DNA of 64,000 bases from Typha latifolia (Eukaryota > Streptophyta > Magnoliopsida > Poales > Typhaceae): NCBI GenBank assembly GCA_019914945.1, contig CM034113.1, positions 4,196,850 through 4,260,849 on the forward strand, written 5' to 3'. Made by a program: the position numbers and the translations under genes. Below, piece by piece: positions 24,250 to 36,055 of the stretch; the first letter of the stretch is position 1; each line of letters opens with the position of its first letter. The notes beneath the pieces were generated by a model, which was not told the DNA's origin, ran no database searches, and worked only from the letters and a program-made list of their open reading frames with translations.

Positions 24250-24673
24250 TGCCATGTAATCGAGCAACATCTCTAACAAAAATTTCAGCCACCGACTTGG
24301 CTGAAAATGGATGTGACAATACTAAAAAGTGTGCATATTTGCTCAATCTGTCAACCACCACAAAAATAACGGAATAACCATATACCAGCGGAAGACCCAC
24401 TATGAAATCCATAGAAATATCTTCCCAAACACGGTCTGGTATAGGTAAAGGCTATAGTAATCCGGTCGGTTTCAATTTGGTTGCCTTAGCCTTTTGACAG
24501 ACTTCGCAAGCATGGACAAAACTCCTCACATCATATCTCAATCTTGGCCACGTGCAACTCTGAGATATCCTCCTATAAATCCTCAAGACACCCTCATGAC
24601 CAGCCTCTGGATTTTTGTGGAAGTGCTCTAACAATTTCTGCCGCAATCCTTCATTTCGGGCACCCGAATGCAT
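24250..24673 (-). pseudogene. Integrase of element B, cut by the long-LTR insertion
   Basis: Minus strand. The zinc domain has H and C ligands visible (HKNPEAGHEG...CEVCQKAK), then [29 protein letters not shown] with the first catalytic Asp, then [10 protein letters not shown]. At that point, which in intact elements reads on into RLHGIP-S-VSD, the sequence changes to the edge of long LTR copy 2. The second half of the core and the chromodomain are absent to the left. Confidence 0.85.
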
Positions 24674-24727
24674 CCGCGGTCCAGCAGCAAACTGCCTCGA
24701 TTCTCCAACTCTAGATGGCGCTTCGGA

Positions 24728-25400
24728 TCATCCAACACCTCTTGTAATAATCTCAAAATATCGGGGGTCAAATGTACATGCATACCTCAGCTCGTCAAAG
24801 AAGGGAAAGGTAGGAGAAGAATAGGCTGCAAGCTCGGCGGTATCGGTTTGGCGCGATAGTGCATCCGCCACTCTATTTTCCCTTCCCTTCTTATATTGTA
24901 TTTCATAATCATACCCCAATAATTTTGTGACCCATCTCTACTGTGCCGAAGTGTGTATACGCTGTCCTATAAAGTATGGAAGACTCCTTTGATTGGTTCG
25001 TATAATGAATCGTCTACCGATCAAATAAGGCCTCCACTTTGTCACCGCATGCAGAATTGCCAACATCTCTCTCTCATAAGCCAATAATTGTTGAGATTTT
25101 TGTGATAAAACCTTGTTAAGATAGGCAATATGATGTCCTCCTTGCATTAGTACAACTCCTATGCCAACACCCGATACATCACATTCCACAATGAACTCTT
25201 TGGTGAACTCTGGTAACGCTAGAACGGGTGTCGTCGTCATTGTTGTTTTTAGTTTTTCAACGGCTGAATTGGCTTCTTCCGTCCATCTAAAAAGTCATTT
25301 AACAAAAAAGTAAGAGGAGCAGCGATCTGTCATATTCAGCAATGAATCAGCGATAATATCCGGTCAGCCCCAAAAATCATCTCAATCCGGTGGTAGTAGT
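24728..25400 (-). pseudogene. RNase H of element B
   Basis: TTTPVLALPEFTKEFIVECD, IGVVLMQGGHHIAYLNKVLS, YEREMLAILHAVTKWRPYLIG, RTNQRSLPYF (25240-24938), then YDYEIQYKKGRENRVADALS (24919-24728). A stop near 24937 and a Gly-to-Val change in the IGAVLMQ block suggest decay. It is similar in order and wording to RNase H of element A, in inverse orientation. Confidence 0.8.
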
Positions 25401-26280
25401 ATGAATAGGCCAAGCGGTCATCTATGCAACCTTTTGAGGATCCGTCACTACACCATCCGCTAAAATGATGTGGCCTAAATACTCTACTTGTGGTACTCCC
25501 CATAGGCACTTGGACTTCTTAATCTTCAATTGGTTTTGCTTTAACAAATTCAGCACATCCTCTAAATGCCTCCAATGCTCCAATTCAATCCTACTATACA
25601 TCAAAATGTCCTTAAAAAATACCAAGACATACCTTCGTAAGAGGCACCAAAATATATCATTCATGAGGCCTTGAAAGGTAGCTGGAGCATTGGTGAGACT
25701 AAAATGCATCACCCGGAACTCGTAATACCCGTCCAGAGTTCGAAACGCAGTTTTGTTGCACATCCACCGGTGAACTCTAACTTGATGATACCCAGCACTC
25801 AAGTCAAGCTTGCTGAATATAGTCGCCCCTGCAAGCTCGTCCAGTAGCTCTCTCTATAACCGGAATAGGATACCGATCCTTGACGGTAATAGTATTTAGT
25901 GTCCAATAGTTAACACAAAAATGCCATGTTTCATCTTTTTTCACACCAATAGCACGGGGGATGAGTATGAGCTATAACTTGGTTGAATGAAACCTTGCTC
26001 CAACATCTCGACTACCATCTTTTAGATAACTTCTTTTTGCACATGTAGATACTGATATGGCCTCACATTCACGAGTGCAACTCCAGGTACAATCTCTATG
26101 CGATGGTCTGCCGCTCTCCTCGGTGGCAACTCCTGTGGCTCCTCAAACTGTTTAGAAAAGTTATCTAATAAATTAGACAATTTAATAGTAGTACTTGAAC
26201 TCGTTTGAGGCTCATCTCCTGCTGGTCCTAACTGAAGAAGATAGGCCAAATCATACGCACAAGGCAGCCCCACCATAGGC
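25401..26280 (-). pseudogene. Reverse transcriptase of element B
   Basis: FEEPQELPPRRAADHRIEIVPG and PYQYLHVQKEVI (26276-26022) form the pol linker and RT start. A degraded stretch follows, then SAGYHQVRVHRWMCNKTAFRT, LTNAPATFQGLMNDIF and FFKDILMYS (25802-25422). The catalytic motif F-D-D is changed to FKD, so the enzyme would be inactive. Confidence 0.8.
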
Positions 26281-27000
26281 TACATCCTAGGAATCGGCGA
26301 AGACTGAACACCATCTAGCCTCACATCTTTGTTTTCTTATTTAAATTTCATCCACATGCTCTGGAAATCAAATGTGACGGGTCCCAAACTCTGTAACCAC
26401 TGAGTACCAAGGACAATGTCCGCTCCTTGCAACACCAACGAATACAAGTCCACAATGATGTCGTGTCCTTACACTCGTATACTAACCCGGTGATACAAGC
26501 TCTCCGCCTTAAGCTTCGTGCCGTCTCCAATAGCAACGTCAAATCCCGTGGTCGGTTCAGCATCCAAACACAATCTCCTCACTAACCTCGTCTAGAAAGT
26601 TGTGTGTAATCCCCGAATCGATGAGGATGTGCACACAATGCTTTCTAACAAGTCCATCTACTTGTAACGTCCTTGGCGCAGAAGTACCCGAATATGCATG
26701 CATCGATATTTCAGCTTGGATATCTTCTTCCACACCCACCTCAACGACCTCCTCGTGGGCCTCCTCTGGACACTCTCCATCATCAACAACCTCATCATCC
26801 TCCTCGAGACCATCGATGAGCATCACACTCCCGGTCGATTTGGAACATCGATGACCTGGGGTGAAACGCTCATCATATCGAAAGCAAAAGTCATTCGCAC
26901 TTCGCTCCTCCACCTGGGCAGGTGTGAGAGTTCGAACGTGGGGTCTTGTGCCTCCTCTAACATCAGAAGAAGGTCTCAAAGGTGGTCATGGTCTAGTACT
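26281..27000 (-). pseudogene. Protease and gag zinc-knuckle region of element B
   Basis: Minus-strand open stretch 26979-26557: CFRYDERFTPGHRCSK (knuckle-like), an acidic linker, then HILIDSGITHNFLDE with the protease D-S-G motif. A stop follows and the C-terminal half (to about 26290) is frameshifted. Confidence 0.75.
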
Positions 27001-28163
27001 AGCAACCACTGTCCTTGAACCTGTAGAATTTCCAGCCAGCATTCTAGGTGCAAATCTCAGTTGCCCCAATTGGTTTTCACTGCCATCTTTATAGCCTTAT
27101 GATTTTGCTCCATCCTCACGGCCTTCTCAAAGGACTCCTCAAGAGTAGTAAGACAAAGAACACTAACATCTGCCTGAATCTCATCCCGCAACCCTGAAAT
27201 AAATGTGCTCATTAATGTCAGTTCGGGCCAAGGTGACTCATAACGACTACTAACTCTTTCAAACTCAGCTTAGTACTCCAATACGGTCGTCCTCTGAACC
27301 ATCTTACTTAATGTGGCAACAAAATCTTCATATGCCGCTGACCTAAATCTGCGTGTAATTCTCCTATAAAAATCAGCCCATCCGGTAAATCCTCTACCAT
27401 GAATAATCGATATATACCAATGCAATGCCGTTCCTTGGAGGTGAAAGCTTGCCATCTGGACCTTTGCATCTTCCGTTGTACCTTGACAATCAAAATATTG
27501 TTCGACTTGAAACACCCAATTCGTTGGATCATCGCCTTGGAATTTTGGAAAATCCAAATGTATAGTTCTCCTCCGAATAGCATTGTTGGGTTCGCGAAAG
27601 ATCTTTGGTTCAGGTCTAAACCTCTGTGCAAGTTGATCCCCTTCTCTAAATCTTCTAGCACGTCCATCACTATCTCCAAAGGGATCAACCTTATCCTCAA
27701 AGTGTCAATCCTCCTCATCGACGAAGCGCACCGGTGCCGCATGCCTCTCGGGTTCCACCACCGTCGATCTTGGGTTTTGCAATGGAGGTGGGGAATGATG
27801 TGTAAGCATAGGTAAGAGGGGATCATTGACACTCACATGATGCACCTGAACCTGTAGGGTATCAGTTCGATGAGGTCCCACCGCTGGTCCTTTGTGAAAC
27901 TCCGATCGTCATCGAGGAGATGACAAATCAAATCGGTTCATGACATATTTCTTGAAATCATTGTGATCCTTTTGAATTAAGTCAACTCTATGCATCAATG
28001 TATGGAACATGCTCCTAAGTTCATCCATATTCACACTCATGGACGTTGGTTGACTCGGTCCTGTTGTGGTCGCTCTAAAGGAATCGACCTCACGGTTAGG
28101 GTCATCATGGATTGAGTCTTCCCTTGTCGGTGTGCTCTCTATAGGTCTCCTTGTTGATGCCAT
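27001..28163 (-). pseudogene. Gag of element B
   Basis: Starts at ATG 28163 (MASTRRPIESTPTREDS). The first stretch is open to 27909. The core lies at 27557-27100: FPKFQGDDPTNWVFQVEQYF, LHWYISI, FRSAAYEDFVATLSK, STFISGLRDEIQADVSVL. Shifts and a stop at about 27270 break it. It is related to gag of element A. Confidence 0.75.
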
Positions 28164-28204
28164 CGTCCTTGTTTCAACTATTAATGGAGGTCTGAGGTTC
28201 ACCT

Positions 28205-28216
28205 ACTCTGATACCA
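28205..28216 (-). other. Primer-binding site of element B
   Basis: Minus strand TGGTATCAGAGT, two bases from the LTR edge TGATAAG at 28219; initiator tRNA-Met type. Confidence 0.85.
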
Positions 28217-28218
28217 AT

Positions 28219-29342
28219 TGATAAGTTCTCGACCCAAAGATAGGCTATGCAATGATTCCTTCAAGATTTGGATATATTATAGGAATTAGTCCGCGCAATC
28301 GTAGGAAAATATTCGTCAAATATTCTTCCGTAGTCATAAAATTACGAAACAAAGTGGATTAAATTTGTAACTCCCTGATCTACAATTTTTTTATTTATAC
28401 CCTTTGTAGATTCAAACTTCAACTGGGACGAAAATATGGAATAACGTGGGTGATGGTGGTGGTGATGGGTGGAGTGGATGTTAGGGTTATAGATGGATAT
28501 GGAAACGAAGGTGGATTATGGATGTGAGTTAGGGATATAGATGAAGGGAACAAAGTGGTTGAGATCCCAAAGAAGAGGGGTGACTCGACAGTTGAGGGAG
28601 ATTAGAAGTTAGGAGAAATCTTGTTAACAGTAGAGGTGGAAGGATAGTGAAGAGGGAGGAGGGAGACAAGGGTAGATAGATGATAGAGAGGTAAGAAATC
28701 AATATTCTAATAGCATAATGAAGTTGGCTGCCATCCACATATTTATAGAGGCTAGCCAAAGTCTTAAAACAATATGTAACCCTAATTCTAGAATATTCCC
28801 GCTGATCGCGTTCGAATGCACAAAAGACGTTTTCTATATGTGCGAACGTGATGCAGATATTCGAATGCGGACGTTCGAACTCGCCCAACCACGTTTGAAT
28901 GCACAATATGCGTTCTATGTATTTACAAACTTAATGTAGACATTCGCAAGGGCATTCGAACGCGACCCCACCTGCGTTCGAACGCGAATTACAGGAATTT
29001 TATTTTAATAAAAATAAACAACTAATACAGTAAGAAAAGATCCTAACTAAATATATCAAAGGATAACCATAAGAGATTAATAAGAATAAAATTTTCTCAT
29101 AGATATACATGTGATTAAAAAAAAGAGACAAACAAAATAAACATGAGAATCGTAAAAAGATTCACATGAAAGAAATAAAAGAATACAACTATTCTAAGTC
29201 ATAAAAACACAAACATTCACATGAAAGAAATAAAAAAGTACAAACAACTCAGTTCATAGTAAATCAAAGATGTTTAGAGATACAATCAACATATTTGTCT
29301 CTCTTCTATTTGCTCTATTCATCCACATCTCCTGAGTCATTT
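28219..29342 (-). repeat. 5' LTR of element B, with TTCGAA words
   Basis: Starts TGATAAGTTC (plus sense) next to the primer site. From 28800 to 28990 it holds five TTCGAA words in the form GTTCGAAC or ATTCGAAT. A roughly 60-base tandem duplication built on TTCACATGAAAGAAATAAAA lies at 29160-29250. The right end abuts another LTR at 29343. Confidence 0.7.
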
Positions 29343-32281
29343 TGTAACAACCTATCCCTAAAAAAAATTGCATGGCATGACGTGGTCGGCCACAATGTGG
29401 CCGGCCTCGTGCCATGCTGGGGTGGCGCGAGCTGAGGGTGCCACGCATTAGCAGCCGCAGCTTATAACGCCCCCGCTCGGCACGGGCACGTGCACGCCCA
29501 CATGCCCACATGGCACGCACGGCGCACGCAACAGGATAAACGGAGCCCGTCCAGCACAGATACACTCATGCGCACATACAATCATGACATAATCAAATAC
29601 TACCTACTAACATATCCATGCTCACATAATCCAACACCAAATAAATCATACCATCAACCAAATAAACTTGTTAACATATGAATATCCAAGTCCATAATAA
29701 TATACATTAGACCACTACATAATCTAGCAAGACTCACACAGGCCACAACAAACCATCAAGATACAACTAAACAACTAATACATGAGTACACTATAATCTG
29801 ACATGTATTATACAAATCATCGTCTAATACAATAAAGTATAAATATCAAATAATAGTATAACTCAATATCTGGTTAAACCATCTTTTATACCATCTCATG
29901 TCTATAGCTTACCTCATCCTCACTCTAAAATATCTTTTCAAGATATCTTATGTCGCTATCACGTACCACATATTTGAAAGGGGTTAAAAGGCTCAATGAA
30001 TAGACCTTACTCCGAATCAGTGATGCCAAATAGAGAATAAATCATGTATTAGATAATATGAATTAGAAAGAGCATCATGTCATGAATGAGTATATGAATA
30101 TTCCTCTTATACATAAATAAAAAATAGATAACATGTCATGTCATAACTGATAAAATATATAATCCTCGACAATGTATAAATAAATCTCCATGTCATTCTA
30201 TTATCATAACTCTCTCTCAAATATAACATATATGATGCATGTCGATCATGATCATGCTATGATATCAAATACAACCACCTATGATGCATATTGACCATTT
30301 AATAATTAGGTATAACAAATAATAATAAAATCATATACATTTCTCATCACGATCATCACCGATATCTCCGTATAATATCATCATACTAGACCACTATGCA
30401 TAGTCAACACCCGATACCCGATCTCAACATTCTGCTTATAGGCTCAAAGTATATCCTACCATACGCTAAGGGTATCTCAGTCATAATCATACCATGCCAT
30501 ACGCTAAGGGTATATCAAAATCTATCTAGATCCGGTACACCACTAGTTAATAGGAATCACATGAGGGTAACTCGCCACATGCATGCCCTAGCGAACGGCA
30601 AGTGTTCGATTGTCTGTGCGCACAGACTCAACTGACCTCGGACATGGGCCACGAGTTATCGCATATCAGCGACCATAATCATCACTCTAGGCACCCCTAA
30701 CTCTAGCGCCTACTCGGGTACTCTCATGCTTTTTTCCATCAACTTTTCTATCAATGAGATTTATGCATTTCCTTTTATATGATAGATCACGTGTATATAT
30801 CTAGTACTAATGTATTATAACAAGTCATGCATATCAAAAATTTAGGTGGTAAGGAAATCAAGAAGAAAATAATGCAATGCAGTCTCCAACCATAAAACTA
30901 ACACATGTATATCACTGCTAGTCTATCACATGCATACTCATGCTAGAGATCACTCCAACAAAAAGTCATAATAGTATAATCATCTTCAATCATCTCTATA
31001 TATCACCAATATATTTATATCCCAAATCAGCCTAATCAAATGCATAATAAAATATGCTCGACTGAAATCATCTTTAAATAAAGTCATATAATCATGCTGG
31101 AGGCCAAAATATTCATGCACATAATATATAATATATCCTAACTTAAGAAAGGCGTCTAAAGGATAAGACTACTCACTGTCTAATCAGAAGACACGAACCA
31201 CACATCTCTCATGTCCGTCAGTCAAACATCAACTCATCATTAGGGTCTACGGGATCTCACATAAGGGGGTTCGGGGTCTAAAAATATTTAAGTACCATGA
31301 ACTTAGTCGTTTATGTAATTAGAATTAATTCAAGTAAAATATAACTATTTATTAGGTTTAGAATCACTTCTCTTTTATTTTTGATTACACAACTAGGTCT
31401 ATATTATAGATATGATTCAAATACTATAATTATATTATTATCATAAAATGCTAGTTATAACATAAGGAGAAAAGTTTGTTTCTTTTTATTTATAATATTC
31501 TAAATATATAATTATAAAGTAAAAGCTAAATAATTATAAATAAGATATAAGTATAGATAAGATTTATTTTATAATAAATTTATAATTCTTAGTCTATTTT
31601 GATTAATCAGAAATTATATATAGTATTTACTTAATTACGCCAAATAATAAATTAATTAATTAATAAGACTAAGTATCTTATTCTACACATAATAGTATAC
31701 GATAAATTGTTAAAATTACTTAAAATTCATAAATCTAATATGAATAAATAAATAAAAGTATTACCTATATTTATGCGTAATAGTTATAACTTCATTAATC
31801 ATTAATTATACTAATTAAAATTAATAATCATCATGTTGAAGAATATATATATTATTATGAACATAATTAATGTCTAAATAATTTATTTGCATTAATTAAG
31901 GAAGTAATACCTAATTGAATAAATAAACAAACATAAAATAAAGTAGATAATAAAATAATGTCACTAGAAGCAGAAGGAGCTAAGAGAGAAGAAGAATGGC
32001 AGAAGGAAGAAAGAAAAGAAGAAAGAAAAGTAGAAAGAGAAAGGAGAAAGAAGGAAGAAGAAGAAGAGGAGAGGAAGAAAGGAAGGGAGGGGACCGGGCC
32101 GGTGGGGAGGGGCTTGGCCGCTGCCAGCCAGCGGTCGTCCTCTCGCCAACGGCTTTGTTCCGATGAACCCGAGAGAGATAGAGAGAAAAGGAGAGAGAGA
32201 GAGAGAAAGGAGGAAAAAGGCTCACCGGCGTTAGTGGAGGTGGCGGCGGCAGCGGTAGGCCGGCGGAGTGGTGGCAGTAGT

Positions 32282-32346
<65 letters not shown>

Positions 32347-32590
32347 TGAGAGAGAGACCGAAAGAGAGAGAGAGAGAGAGAAATAAAAGGGAGAGAGGCG
32401 GTGGGGAGGGAGGCTGCGGCGGCGACGGCGACGGCGAGGCCCACCGCGTCAATCGGCCGGGCCGATGCTTGGGGCGCGTGGTGCCCTCCTCATCTGCCAC
32501 TGCATGGCACGAGGCTGTTGGCACTGTAGCCAAGCCGAGCCAGCTAGCTCCGGTGGGCCCGCCGGCGCTGTAGCTACAGCACCGACGTCC
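29343..32590 (-). repeat. Long-LTR relative, left arm of inverted repeat
   Basis: Begins TGTAACAACC, matching the TGTAACACCC edge of the LTRs at 632 and 21358. It follows them block by block: CCTTACTCCGAATCAGT, GAGCATCAT, the CGAACGGCA block, AT-rich part, then GA-rich and GGGGCTTGGCCGCTGCC at about 32106. It is diverged. No internal retroelement sequence flanks it, so it may be a solo LTR. The open frames at 31958-32386 and their reverse are GA/CT-repeat artefacts. Confidence 0.75.
32284..32342. repeat. (TA)n followed by (GA)n microsatellite
   Basis: A TA run of about 15 units passes directly into a GA run, close to the centre of the large inverted repeat. Confidence 0.95.
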
Positions 32591-32599
32591 CCACTGCCT

Positions 32600-32719
32600 C
32601 TTTCTCTCCATTTAAATCTCTCTTTCTCTCTCTCTTGCCGAGGCCGACCTACCGCCCCCACCGTTGTCCTTGGAAACCACTGTAGCAACTTCCTCAAGTG
32701 TTGGTAAGCCTCTCTTCCT

Positions 32720-32769
<50 letters not shown>

Positions 32770-34978
32770 CGCTCACACCCGAGCTCGGGCTTGTCGGAGC
32801 CGAGCCGCCGACAAGAGGCCAGCCGTTGGCTGGCCAACAACGGCCGGTGCCACCCTCCCCATCGACCCTGGTCCGCACTTCCCTCCCATCCTTTTTCTCC
32901 TATAGTTCTTCTTTCTTCTTTCTTTTCTTCTTCCTTTCTTCTTCTCCATTCTCGGTTCCTCCTCTTGCTGCAATAGTGTTGAGCTTGGCCTAGCACTGTA
33001 GCAAAGAGGATTATTATTATTATTTTAATATTAATTCTATAATTAATTTCCAATGTTTGGTAAACTAGTCTATTTAGATAATTAATTATTTTGATAATTT
33101 ACACTCACTAATATAATTTACTAAGTATGTTTAGTATAATGATCTATTAATTCTAATTATAAATATTGCCTATAAATTTATTTATAGTTAGTTATTATTT
33201 ATTGGATTAATATATGTAGTATTGTTGATAATAATCTTATATTTATATTTATATTTTATATAACTATTTTTAGTATATTATTATTGTCTAATAGTTTGTA
33301 TAAAATAAAATACTAGACTTGCATATTAAAATGTATAATAGGATAATAGCTATTTTGTGTATAATTTATGATTAATTAAATAAGAGTAGGTATTACAATA
33401 TAAGTATTAATAATATTATTTTTTAATTATATATTTATTAAATCATATATATAGTAGTTATTTACAAAACGGAGATAAATTACTATATAGTTATTTCGTA
33501 TTCTATAATTAGCAAACTAGAATTTTTATTAAATATAAATTATGGTAAGCATATTAATATTATCACAATTAAATTTATCCTATGAATCTAATCAATTTTA
33601 AACCTAATAAAATATTATATTTTACTCAAACAGATTATAATCGGATAAACAACTAACTTTATGTTACTTAAATATTTTCAGACTCCGAACTCCCTTATTT
33701 GAAACCTTGGGGATCTCACTAGCGATGAGTGACGGATGATTAATGGGCGTGAGGGATACGTGTGTTGGGTCTCTAATAAGAGATGAGTAGTCTTATCCCC
33801 TAGACGCCTTTCTCAAATTAGGTTATATTATATATTATGTATATGCATGTTTTGGTCTCCAGCATGATTATATGACTTTATTTAGAGATGATTGCAGTCG
33901 AACATATTTTATCATGCATGCAATTAGGCTGATCTTAGATATGAGTATGATGATGATATATAAAGATGATTAGAGATGATTATACTGTTATAATTTTATG
34001 TCTAGTTGATCTCTAGCATGAATATGCATGTTGTGATAAATTAGCATGTGAATGCATGTGTTGACTACATGGTTGGAGATTACATTATATAATTTTTCTC
34101 TTGATTCTTGTTCCACCTAAATTCTTGTTATGCATTGACTTGTTATCGTACTAGATATATGCACATGATATATCATTTAGAAGGAAAATATAAAATATAA
34201 TTAATATGATAGTTGATAGAAAGTGTGAGGATACCTGAGTGGGCACGAGGGTTAGTACGCGCTTGGTGGATGATTGATCACTCGACATAATCGCGATCTT
34301 GTTGGCCTTACGTTTGAGGTCATTAGTCTGTGTGCACAGTAGATATTCGGACACATGCCATTCGCCAAGGCATATGTGGCGAGTTATTCTCACAAGAGTT
34401 CTATCAACTAGAAGGGTGCCCGGTCTGGATGGATGTTGATACCCTAGCAGGTGGCAGAGTATGCTTATATTTGAGATACTCCTTGCGGGTGGCAGAGTAT
34501 AATCTGAGCCTTCGGACATGATGTTAATATCGGGTACCGGGTGTTGACTATGCATAATGGTCTAGTATAATGATGACATATAGAACTGATATTGATGACT
34601 AAGATGTTAAGAAATGCATATAATTTTATTATTATCTGATTACCTGATTATCGAGTAGTCAATATACATTATATATGGTTGCATTTGATATCATAGCATG
34701 GTCATTGTCGACATGCATTATGTGTTATATTTGAGAGAGAGTTATAATGATAGTATAACATAGAGATTTGTTTATTCATTGTCGAGGAATATATACTTTT
34801 ATCAGTTATGACATGTTATCTACTTTTCATTTATTTATTATTGAGAATACATTCATATACTCATTTATGACATGATGCTCTTTCGGATTTATATTATCAA
34901 ATATATTATTTACTCTCTATGTGGCATCACTAATTCGGGATAAAGTCTATTCACTGAGCTTTTTACTCATAACTCTCT
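32600..34978 (+). repeat. Long-LTR relative, right arm of inverted repeat
   Basis: Reverse-complement counterpart of 29985-32270. The CT tract at 32725-32767, GCCAGCCGTTGGCTGGCC, the AT-rich core, TAGACGCCTTTCTCAAATTAGG at about 33800, the CGCCAAGGCATATGTGG block and the GTCTATTCACTGAGC end all match in inverted order. It lacks the last ~640 bases that the left arm has at 29343-29985. Its right end lies less than 1 kb from the ALY coding start. Confidence 0.8.
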
Positions 34979-35350
34979 ACGGACTCGGCTCAAAGCCAAG
35001 CCAGACTCGAGCTTCAGCCGAGCCGAGCTCGAGCTAAGCTTGAGCTGCTCGTCAACCTTGACAATCCTACTGGTGGTATGATGAAAATTTATATTTAAAT
35101 AAAAACTTATACAATTGAAGATATCCTCAAAATCAGTGTAAGGGCATTTTGGTACTTTTTTAAAAGTTTAGGGAAGCTACAAAAAATTTAAATTGGATAA
35201 TAAAATAAAATTATAAATACATTTGGTTTACGGTGAAAATGGCCCAAAAGGGTTTGAAAAAGAAGCATTCTTGATCGTAAAAATTAGTCTGATTATGGGT
35301 AGGAATCAGGCTGATCGTCTATGTGACTAAAGTTAATACTCTGATTTTTG
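34979..35350. promoter_or_regulatory. Probable ALY promoter region
   Basis: Between the end of the inverted repeat and the GC-richer leader. The first 60 bases are low-complexity GAGCTCGAGCT-type repeats of possible TE origin. An AT-rich box AAATTATAAATAC at about 35208-35220 could be a TATA element, with a start site some tens of bases further on. No transcript evidence is available from sequence. Confidence 0.35.
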
Positions 35351-35950
35351 GATAAGAATCAGGTTGGCCGAAACTCACGTACACTATCGGGTCGGAGCCG
35401 ACCCGAATCCGAAACCCATGGATAAATTTCCCGTCGTCTCTCCCACGCTCTCTTCTCACCTTCCGTCTCTCTTTATACCCCGACGCTTCCCATCCCCTTC
35501 CGATCGGGCGACGGCAAGCGACGGTAAACTACAGCAACGAAGGCGAGTAGTTTTCCGGTGATATCAATCTCCGGTGAGGAGTTATCCGGCTAGGTGAGGT
35601 GTTCTTTTTTCTTTCTTTGGTTAGGTTTTTTAATATTTAATTTCTCTCTCCCTCCCCTCCCCCCCCCCCCCTCTCTCTCTCCCCCCTCTCCTCTCCATTT
35701 CTCCTCGCTGCTATAGAACCCTTTCCCACTGCATTGTTCGTTTTCCAAATAATCTCTTTAAGTTCAACATGACATTTCATCCATCAAATAGTAATTTTCA
35801 AATCCCTATCCTCCTGCCCTCCTCCGTTGCATCTTGGTCTACTTGCCTTATAGAGTTTCTGGAAAGTACTAAGCTATGATCTCCATGCATTCTTTTTTTT
35901 TTTAATCTTTTACTTTTTTAATTTTTTTTCAAAGTGGAAGGGATTTTTAA
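35351..35950 (+). other. Probable ALY 5' leader with an intron
   Basis: A CT-rich leader typical of plant genes. A donor AG|GTGAGG at 35594 and an acceptor AAAG at 35934 would remove a 341-base CT-rich leader intron, which includes a C run at about 35656-35672. An ATG at 35418 opens a 48-codon upstream frame ending at the TGA at about 35562, if the transcript begins before it. TTTCCCGT at 35427-35434 resembles an E2F site with one mismatch. Confidence 0.45.
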
Positions 35951-36055
35951 ATGGCTACAACAAGAAAATCGAGAAATGTGAACAAGCGCTTTGCCAAGTT
36001 TAGTGAAGACTGGCCTGATAAGGATGCAACAACTGCAAATAAAAGTAGGATGCGA
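35951..36055 (+). CDS. ALY: ALY coding exon 1
   Basis: 35 codons from ATG 35951 to a donor CGA|GTAAGT, phase 0. Encodes the conserved basic N-terminus. The ATG was chosen because the downstream residues match the ALY family start and an acceptor lies just upstream. Confidence 0.93.

Noticed and set aside
24004..24279. Minus-strand Ser/Leu-rich frame that could look like a signal peptide protein
   Set aside because: Produced by the GA microsatellite and the edge of long LTR copy 2; part of it is integrase of element B.
31958..32993. Several long overlapping open frames on both strands
   Set aside because: They translate (GA)n/(CT)n and (TA)n tracts into Arg/Glu, Ser/Leu or Tyr/Ile repeats, and lie in the centre of the LTR inverted repeat.
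1..34978. An endogenous pararetrovirus or copia origin for the pol remnants
   Set aside because: RT-RNase H-integrase order with chromodomain-like tails, tRNA-Met primer sites and LTRs place all of them in Ty3/gypsy; no movement- or coat-protein-like frame was seen.
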